Positions 57,401 through 64,000 of a stretch of DNA of 64,000 nucleotides are shown here, in pieces; the first letter of the stretch is position 1; each line of letters starts with the position of its first letter. The DNA is from Lineus longissimus. Its lineage: Eukaryota; Nemertea; Pilidiophora; Heteronemertea; Lineidae. The position numbers and the translations under genes were made by a program. Where the stretch lies: positions 8,868,501 to 8,932,500 of the forward strand of contig NC_088315.1 in NCBI RefSeq assembly GCF_910592395.1. Reading direction: 5' to 3'. The notes beneath the pieces were generated by a model. It saw only the letters and a program-made list of their open reading frames with translations. It searched no databases and was not told the origin of the DNA.

Positions 57401-57915
57401 ATCATAGGCAGGGGCTACAATTAAACCGGGGCTACAAATACCCCATTCAACCTTATACACAAATCACCAACAGACTTGGAATTTGGACTTTATTTAGGTA
57501 CACTGTTCATTTATCATGTTTATGGGAGTCTGATATATGCGAGGTTTACCGTAACAAAAGCGCTGCACAAACAAGTGATTTGAATCGCTGCAATCTGCAA
57601 TTATTATATGAACGCTTCTTTTCAGAGTGCTTAAGATGAAGACCATCCTCCAGTCAATGGCATACTCACCAGACCACAGAAAGCAAGGAAAAGCAGCATC
57701 GTCGTCCAAATTCGATAGCATTTACTGCTGCCAAACTCGCCTCCTTTGTGGACATGATTCGGCAGCAGATGTGCCTGGTCAAAGATGACATCGTCTTCTT
57801 CATCTTCGATGGTCATAACAGGATCTGTCGGCACGTTGTCAGTCTTATTACTGCGGCGATACGCGCGGTGGTCGAACAGGACGTCTTCTTCTTCTTCATC
57901 TGTTGGCGCCATCAT
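54429..57915 (-). CDS. MFSD4B: MFSD4B-like major facilitator with large loop
   Basis: Twelve-helix major facilitator related to MFSD4B (NaGLT1, a sodium-glucose cotransporter in rat kidney). Coding exons: 57670-57915, 56886-57171, 54429-56602; 2706 nt, 901 aa (human about 518). Family blocks: GRSTGYLIGSVIGGLLIDMMN, QGVSMGLVDTAGN, YMQALHFFFGLGAFVAPL, YVGMEVTYGGFVMSF, GMASFFPTMLSWAERY and IIGAALGEMAMPTLIGF. Between helices 6 and 7 by family order (residues about 218-590) lies a Thr/Pro-rich loop with nine N-x-S/T sequons, including a run of TTTTV/STTTTTT type. The N-terminus is acidic and cytosolic. A CAG acceptor at 57942-57944 indicates a 5' UTR intron. Substrate is not predictable from this. 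Confidence 0.9.
57322..57457. mobile_element. Palindromic MITE in intron 1 of the MFSD4B-like gene
   Basis: The left end (ataaggtggaattgggtaat...tttgtagcccctgc) and the right end (gcaggggctacaattaaacc...ccattcaaccttat) are inverted repeats of about 50 bp with a short loop. It has no coding capacity. Confidence 0.8.
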
Positions 57916-60578
57916 GGTTGATGAAACTGCGCTATCCTTATCTGAAAATAGAAAGTTATAAAAAAATCAAGAGATGCAGATAGTTGAGATAGATGCAGCC
58001 GTTTGTGCCAAGCCTCAAGGGCAATAATTTTAAAATGGGGGAATAAGCAATCAGTTGATTTATTCATTGTGGTCGTTCAGGATCGGATGCGTTTTAAATG
58101 ACTGAGTGTGATTTTCGATACATGAGGAGTAACTTGAGAGTAAGTCGCTTGGTGTCGGCCTATTAAAGTCACTAAAAAATTCACGTTTCGAAAATCGGGC
58201 CGGCAAAGATTTGGCACTTGGTATTTGAACACTTACATCATGTAGGATATCAACTCACTGAGTCTGTGTAGTGTGACTCACTGACTCACTGTTGATTTGA
58301 AGAAGAAGAAGTAGGAATCATGTGAGCACGATTCATTCACTGCAGACACCCACAAAACACAAAGATCATACCTGATGTTAAATTTTCCTGAATCCTTGAA
58401 CATTAAGAAATCTTTTCTGATAACTCTGATAAATATCTTATGCCTGCTGACATTATAAATCGCTATTTTATCACGAAAAAAGAAATATCAGACACACAGA
58501 TTAGTTTATTTTGGCACTGATAGACGGCGTTGTTGACGCACATATTTTGCACGGTGCTGCCGCCTATGCCAGCACAATTGAAACAGTTTCAAACTGGTCA
58601 CCCTCGACGTCCTCCGTTGTACATTTTCGTGTACATTGTGGATGCAGCTAAATGTTGCCACCCAAGTAGCCAAGGTTGGCCGAGTGTTTTGCTGCTCCCG
58701 ACTAATTTTTCCCTGATAAAAGTCTCATTTATCACGCCTTGCAAGTTAGATCATGGCTTAAAGGTAGATATTTAAAATATTGAAAACTCCACCGGCATTT
58801 AGAACCGAAATTTTAGATTATTGCATTTTTGGCTCGACCATGAATATGATAATTATGTGGACTTTCCTGAATCCTGTTGTGTTTCCCTCCATTTTCTTTG
58901 AACGGATACTGTGTATCACTGCACTCAGCACTGTATTTAGCGTACATACTCGATGTACACACACATACAGTTGTCTGGATCTGGATCTGGTTGATAATCG
59001 ACAAACCTCCAGTTGGAGTATGACGTCGATGAGTGAGTGCGCTCACTCATGATCATGGGCCTTTGTCATGATCATGGGCCTTTGAATTTGAATACAACCC
59101 TGAATAATGCAAAAAATACATTTTTTTGGTTGGCCTATGGCAATACCGATTACCGTACCTGACGAAGTCACTGGTCTAGACCTACGCCATATTTTTTATA
59201 CTGTCGTAAGACTCGTACGGGACCAGGGAACATGGTGATGGTCACGTACGGCCAGGGTCCAGGCAGGCCCTGGAAGTTGAGTGGGAGCGGTAGGCATTGG
59301 TACTCATGGTAGGTAGGTGTGGACGCTGTGCCTGTGGACAATGCAGAAGTAGAAATTTGTGGGTTAGATCAAAGATTTTCTCGGTTCCGTTAATACCATA
59401 ATTTGGGTTTTGGTTACATTCTGACATGTCGTTGATGATCAAGAAAGAACGACACAACAACATCATGGGCAAGGCGCAGCTGTCGCCCGTGTCGGGTCAG
59501 CTGTCAATGTCAGGTCAGAGCTGGCCATTCTAGCCAATCGTCCATATACCATTGGCATTGCAAATGATTGGTCGACAGTTGGAGATGGTCAAAGCCAAGG
59601 CACTGCGGCGCGAGGAGGGACATGACAAAACATGGTTTGCAAGAATACCTACGGTCATTGTGAAATCGCCCTTGTACTTCCACAGGCGACTAGAGTTAAC
59701 CATGACGTTAACCATGAAAATCTTTCAAATTACATGTTTGAATAATCTTTTATTTCATGGTAACCTCCAGTTGCCTGTGGAAAGAGTGATCACTAAGAGG
59801 CATACTGACGTTTTTTCAACAGAATAGAACATAGAAGTGCCTGGGTGCTGGACCTGGACAAAAAGACCTAGTGGAGGGCCCTAAGACCTAAGTAATAATG
59901 CATGTAGTACTGTAGGTTGAGGCTGGTGGACCAGCTCTGTTTCCTCTTCATGTTATTCATGTTATTGAGGTCGCACAACAAGGACGCATGTGTCAATTTA
60001 GTCTGACATCATGTTGATTAAGATGATCATATTTATTTTTCCCCTCCCAATCATCAACAATTGATGAAATAGAAGGCAGTCGACAGTCCGAAAGAAATTT
60101 CGTTTTTAATGCCAATAAACGTCACATTGAACTGAAAATGCCACCATATGTCTTTGTTTGCTTTCTATCTTCTTCTGCAGAGTGCTCTGCGCGCAGGTCT
60201 CCCAGTGCTCAGTCCCAGTGTCAAACAAGGATTTGACTCTGTCTCAAGTGTCGGAACGAAAATGGAAGCAATACCTATTGTCTAGTCTCCTTCCAACTTC
60301 TATCAGTTCCTATTGCTATCTCTGATCATTAAAACGCTGTTCTTAATCTTATACATTGTAATCATAACAATTCTATGAAATCCCCCCAAAAAGTTGACAT
60401 CTGTTCAAAAATTAAGAGAGCAGACGCCAAAACAAAGAAGACATTTTTTTAATGGTCCCAAAATTGTTTTCTATCATCATTCACATTCTGTCAGATTTAG
60501 ATAGTCCCTATTTTGATTAGATAGTCCCTATTTTATTTCAGTCTTCCTCTGACACTTGGAGCCCTGAACGCATGAAAC
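57916..60578. other. Intergenic between the MFSD4B-like gene and EED
   Basis: Holds both upstream regions. A direct repeat of 'tcatgatcatgggcctttg' lies at about 59047-59085. 'agatagtccctatttt' is duplicated just before 60541, ahead of an 'atttcag' acceptor that suggests EED has a 5' UTR intron. No other gene is recognised. Confidence 0.5.
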
Positions 60579-60585
60579 ATGTCTG
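60571..60585 (+). promoter_or_regulatory. Minimal uORF overlapping the EED start
   Basis: ATGAAACATGTCTGA: an upstream ATG opens a four-codon frame (MKHV) whose TGA overlaps the first codons of EED. It could reduce or gate initiation at the EED ATG. Confidence 0.6.
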
Positions 60586-61862
60586 ATCATGAAGATGTCG
60601 TGCCGGCAAAGAAAAGCCGAATGTCAACAACGAATACGGATAGTCGGGATGCATCCGGAGATGAAGAGGATCTCGTCAGCGTTGCGAGTACAAATATTTC
60701 ACTAGATAGCTCGAGAAGCGATACTCCAACTCAGCTGGGCCGGCGCAGAGGAAAAGCTAAGGGAAAATACAAGCGATGTAAACTGCAGTACAAGTGTACA
60801 AACTATTTGAAGGAGGATCATGGGCAACCAATCTTCGGTGTTCAAGTTAACTACAACACGAAGGACGGTGATCCAAAGTTGTTTGCCACCGTTGGTAGTA
60901 ATCGCGTCACGATCTATGAGTGTCATGATGGCGGCCGCGTTAAATTGCTGCAGGCGTACATGGACCCCGATCCAGAGGAGAGCTTCTATTGCTGTGCCTG
61001 GACTTATGATGACGTAACGTATGAGCCCTTGCTTGCTGTTGCTGGTGCGCGTGGTATTGTGCGAATATTGAGTACGACGACCATGCAGGGCATACAACAT
61101 TTTGTCGGCCATGGCAACGCCATCAATGAGATCAAAGTCCACCCGAGGGATGCTAATCTCATCCTCTCTGTTAGTAAGGATCATGCGCTGAGGTTGTGGA
61201 ACCTAAAAAATGATCAGTGTGTCGCATTCTTTGGAGGAGTTGATGGACACCGCGCCGAAGTCCTGAGTGCCGATTTTAACATCGATGGGACTAAAATTGT
61301 GTCTTGCGCCATGGATCATTCACTGAAAATCTGGAACATCAGCAAACCTCAGGTCCAGGATGCCATTAAAGCCTCCTACGCTTTTGATAAGTCGTCAAAG
61401 GACCCGTTTCCTGTCGCCGGCGTCCATTTTCCTGATTTCTCAACGCGAGATATCCATAGGAATTACGTCGATTGCACTCGCTGGCTTGGCAAGTTCATTT
61501 TGTCCAAGTCGTGTGAGAATCGTATCGTTTGTTGGAAGCCAGGTACCATGCACCAAAAGGAGGTGCGTCCAACGGACAACACCGTCACGATCCTTCATCA
61601 GTTCAATTACAAAGAATGCGAGATCTGGTTCATGCGCTTCTCGCTTGATTACCACCAGAAGATTCTGGCCCTTGGCAATCAAGTTGGCCGTCTATACGTC
61701 TGGGATTTGGATGTTGACGATCCGACAACAGCTCGCGTCACCACGTTGGGTCATCCAAAGTGTATTACAGCAATTCGTCAGACCCATCTCAGTCGTGACG
61801 GAGACCTTCTCATTGCTGTGGCTGACGATGGTTCAATTTGGCGTTGGGATAGAATTAAGTGA
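60579..61862 (+). CDS. EED: EED, Polycomb PRC2 WD40 subunit (intronless CDS)
   Basis: WD40 propeller of PRC2 that binds trimethyl-lysine and allosterically activates EZH2. One exon of 1284 nt gives a complete 427-aa protein (human 441) collinear with human [65 protein letters not shown] and [15 protein letters not shown]. The acidic, Ser-rich N-terminus (about 1-60) is divergent. Aromatic cage positions equivalent to human F97, Y148, W364 and Y365 are F86, Y137, W350 and F351, so the last Tyr is Phe. No stop, frameshift or intron interrupts it. AATAAA near 62670 is a likely polyadenylation signal. All neighbours are multi-exon, so a retrocopy origin is possible. Confidence 0.97.
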   Translation: MSDHEDVVPAKKSRMSTTNTDSRDASGDEEDLVSVASTNISLDSSRSDTPTQLGRRRGKAKGKYKRCKLQYKCTNYLKEDHGQPIFGVQVNYNTKDGDPKLFATVGSNRVTIYECHDGGRVKLLQAYMDPDPEESFYCCAWTYDDVTYEPLLAVAGARGIVRILSTTTMQGIQHFVGHGNAINEIKVHPRDANLILSVSKDHALRLWNLKNDQCVAFFGGVDGHRAEVLSADFNIDGTKIVSCAMDHSLKIWNISKPQVQDAIKASYAFDKSSKDPFPVAGVHFPDFSTRDIHRNYVDCTRWLGKFILSKSCENRIVCWKPGTMHQKEVRPTDNTVTILHQFNYKECEIWFMRFSLDYHQKILALGNQVGRLYVWDLDVDDPTTARVTTLGHPKCITAIRQTHLSRDGDLLIAVADDGSIWRWDRIK

Positions 61863-62215
61863 ACTGCTGGAGGGTTGTGCCAATTACAATGTACAATATA
61901 AATACACTGCCAGTGATTTAGAAACAACACTATCACAACACTGCCATAGATTTAGACAGACGCTTCATTTATTTTACTGTACATGCTACTTATTCGTTCT
62001 CTGTGTTATTGCCTGCAGATAATCGTGAATTATGTGCCGAGTAAGGAATTTGGTTGACGATGTGTTGTCTTTGTCCTAAGGTTCTATTTTTACAAGCAGA
62101 AGTTCGAAGTTGTTGGTTGTGAAAAATACAACATTTGGGCTAAAGCATCATGAATCAAGCTAATGAACCTATTTGAATGAGTTGTCTTCTTTCAACGAGC
62201 AAAAACATGTGCAGT

Positions 62216-62396
62216 AGTCTTAGAACCTCTCTATTAAGGACACCCTCGGGGCTGACAAATGGTGTCCATATTAGCGAGGTGACTTGATTAGAGGGGTCAA
62301 ATTTATTGGAAACAACCAATTTGGGATCAAAGCTATTATCCTAAAGAGAGAGGTTTTCCTTAATTATAGAGGTGTCCGCTAAGGGAGGTTCCACTG
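62216..62396. mobile_element. pogo/Tigger-like MITE in EED 3' UTR
   Basis: Matches the 23082 copy throughout (ctctctattaaggacaccct...ggtgtccgctaagggaggtt) and ends CCACTG then TA. The 5' terminus is slightly altered (cagtagtcttagaacc). Confidence 0.85.
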
Positions 62397-62839
62397 TACA
62401 TGTAATGTCAATTGACTTGGTAAAGGATGATAGCAGGACTTCCGTTTGAGACCTTACTGAAAGCAGTGGCCTGTACTTCCTTTCCCTCATGTAGTTGTAG
62501 GTTGTCAAAACTTGACATGAATCATAAATTTGAGGAATAGAAAATCATTAGATTTTATCACAACTTACGAATTATGATAGTTATTTTGCTAAACGCTGTA
62601 TTTGCTCAGGCTTTTGTACTTTTCTCAGTTCTTTTCAACTATTTTTGTTATGTGTGTATTTGACTTGTAATAAATTGCATATATTCAAACTTTTTGTTGT
62701 TCATTTGTTAATAATATACACAACGCTGGGCTAGTACCAGCACCGTTTCATCACTGGCATTCAGTTTCAGATCATCCATTGATGAGTTGTTCATCCTCTA
62801 GACAATTTGTCTTCAAAATCCAAAAACTTCACAGCTCCA

Positions 62840-63235
62840 GTCTTGGCAACAAATAGTCCTTGGAAAGACCACGTGCATTAAGTGGCAAATTGTCCTTGGA
62901 GTGCACAACCAAGACTATGAACAAAGTGTCCTTGGGATGTATGTCCCTACCATGCAGATTGTTCCAGGCATGCATACAATTGACACTGGGGATAAATTGT
63001 CCTTTGAATGGATAACCTACGTTGAGGCCATGAGAACAGCCTCTATAAAGGGTAAAATTGTTTTGCTTGGAATGGACGGCCTGTATTGGTGACAAATTGA
63101 ATGTACATCCTACATCTAAGAGCTAAGTGTCCATGACATGTACAACCTACAATCTGGAGAGAGGTTGTCCTGGACGTATATTTGCACTGGCGACAAATGG
63201 AACTTAAAATGTACAACCTATGTGCCGGGACAAAA
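62840..63235. repeat. Degenerate minisatellite
   Basis: About six loose copies of a unit near 60-65 bp recognisable by 'gacaaattgtccttgga' and 'atgtacaacctac' variants. Confidence 0.65.
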
Positions 63236-63325
63236 TGTTACCCGTCACGCCAAATCCCGCCTTGGAGGAGAAATACTTCCTGGAGAAAATCGCCTCCAAG
63301 GTCAGAGTGAGGGCTGAAGAAGAAA
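63235..63325 (+). mobile_element. SINE 3' tail
   Basis: 'cttggaggagaaatacttcctggagaaaatcgcctcc' and 'gctgaagaagaa' match the 3' body of the SINE at 42370. The head is missing. Confidence 0.55.
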
Positions 63326-63724
63326 TTGAGCCAAACAACTGTAGACTTGACAGATGACCATGGATGGACAACCGACCTGGATTGAACAGCACTTCCTGGA
63401 TATTTCTCCAAATAATCACATCAGGTTTCCTATGTTCTTGGTTGGTTTCAACCTTTGCAGTCCATGCTTCTTGCATGGTCTTGTTCGCTCCATACACAGA
63501 AGCTCGATTCCTGATGTTGTGTATTAATGAGAAACTTTATTACCAGTAGGTGGCAGTAGCAGTCCAATAAACAAGAAATTTCCAGCCCATCGTAAAGAAT
63601 CTTTGCATGGAGAACGGCAGACACTAATAGCATGGTAAAAATGCTGCTAGTGCTATTGTTCCTTTAACGCTGATGTTGGTTGTAGCCTTGCTCTTGTTTC
63701 ATTGGCGTTTCTGTGTCTTTCCAG

Positions 63725-63956
63725 ACTCTGACGTCCAAATCCAGATCAAAAGAATGAGAAGAAAGACTATGGAACTAGTCTTCAAAGTAGGGTTCTCACT
63801 GGTCATTGGTCTCTCATTGTTGACCTACTTCCTCATGGAACATCAAATGAAGCAAATGCCAGAGGCAGAGCAGACGGAGTTGGTTCATCAGGTCAAGGCT
63901 GTCGTGGGAAAGGAAATGCCTGCCGAACCGTCCAAGAGTTCAAATAAACTCATAAG
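63725..63956 (+). CDS. Exon of unrecognised single-pass membrane protein
   Basis: A T-rich tract and TTTCCAG at 63718-63724 precede an open segment reading SDVQIQIKRMRRKTMELVFK, a hydrophobic helix (VGFSLVIGLSLLTYFLM) and a charged tail through VKAVVGKEM. It closes CTC ATA AG|GTGAGA, so either a donor at 63957 continues the gene past the window or the in-frame TGA at 63958 ends it. Basic residues before the helix suggest a cytosolic N-side. I do not recognise the family. Confidence 0.55.
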
Positions 63957-64000
63957 GTGAGAGTACGGAGATGCCTATGTCCCCGACTACAATAGTTAGT

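Larger units (their letters stand above)
61863..63724. other. EED 3' UTR and intergenic repeats
   Basis: EED 3' UTR to about 62690, containing a MITE copy. A minisatellite at 62840-63235 and a SINE tail at 63235-63320 follow. No gene is recognised before the exon at 63725. Confidence 0.55.

Overview
This is animal nuclear DNA: genes are split by GT-AG introns, use the standard code, and match families known from bilaterians. It is AT-rich and full of short transposons and SINEs. I read it as a non-vertebrate bilaterian, probably a marine invertebrate such as a lophotrochozoan or a non-vertebrate deuterostome; the phylum cannot be fixed from the sequence alone. Every family name below is from protein similarity recalled from memory; no search was run. 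Exon coordinates were read by hand, and phases and lengths were checked so that each full coding sequence sums to a multiple of three.

Layout: (1) 544-4500 (+), the 3' part of a DRAM-family lysosomal membrane protein gene, with two 89-nt homologous exons that look mutually exclusive. (2) 10770-14000 (-), DCAF7/WDR68 (351 aa, 7 exons). (3) 14652-22703 (+), PAXIP1/PTIP (830 aa, 16 exons), divergent from DCAF7. (4) 24874-26705 (-), nurim NRM (258 aa, 4 exons). (5) 27049-28108 (+), the Golgi SNARE BET1 (111 aa, 3 exons), divergent from NRM with 343 bp between start codons. (6) 30850-37650 (-), the kinesin-14 KIFC1 (about 754 aa). (7) 39053-47224 (+), the kinesin-2 motor KIF3B (748 aa, 17 coding exons), divergent from KIFC1. 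(8) 54429-57915 (-), an MFSD4B-like transporter with a Thr/Pro-rich, sequon-rich loop of about 370 residues (901 aa). (9) 60579-61862 (+), the Polycomb protein EED in one uninterrupted coding exon. (10) 63725-63956 (+), an exon of an unrecognised single-pass membrane protein that probably continues beyond the window.

The genes do not form one pathway. Two groupings stand out. Chromatin and scaffold genes (DCAF7, PAXIP1, EED) and two microtubule motors of opposite polarity (KIFC1, KIF3B) are both present. Four gene pairs are arranged head to head. The space between genes is filled with minisatellites, a recurring pogo/Tigger-like MITE, tRNA-derived and 5S-like SINEs, palindromic MITEs and one LINE 3' fragment.

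The best candidates for new biology are the DRAM alternative exon pair, the intronless EED coding region, the large decorated loop in the MFSD4B-like transporter, the duplicated 5' splice sites in PAXIP1, and the paired CCAAT boxes plus TTTGAA element upstream of KIFC1.
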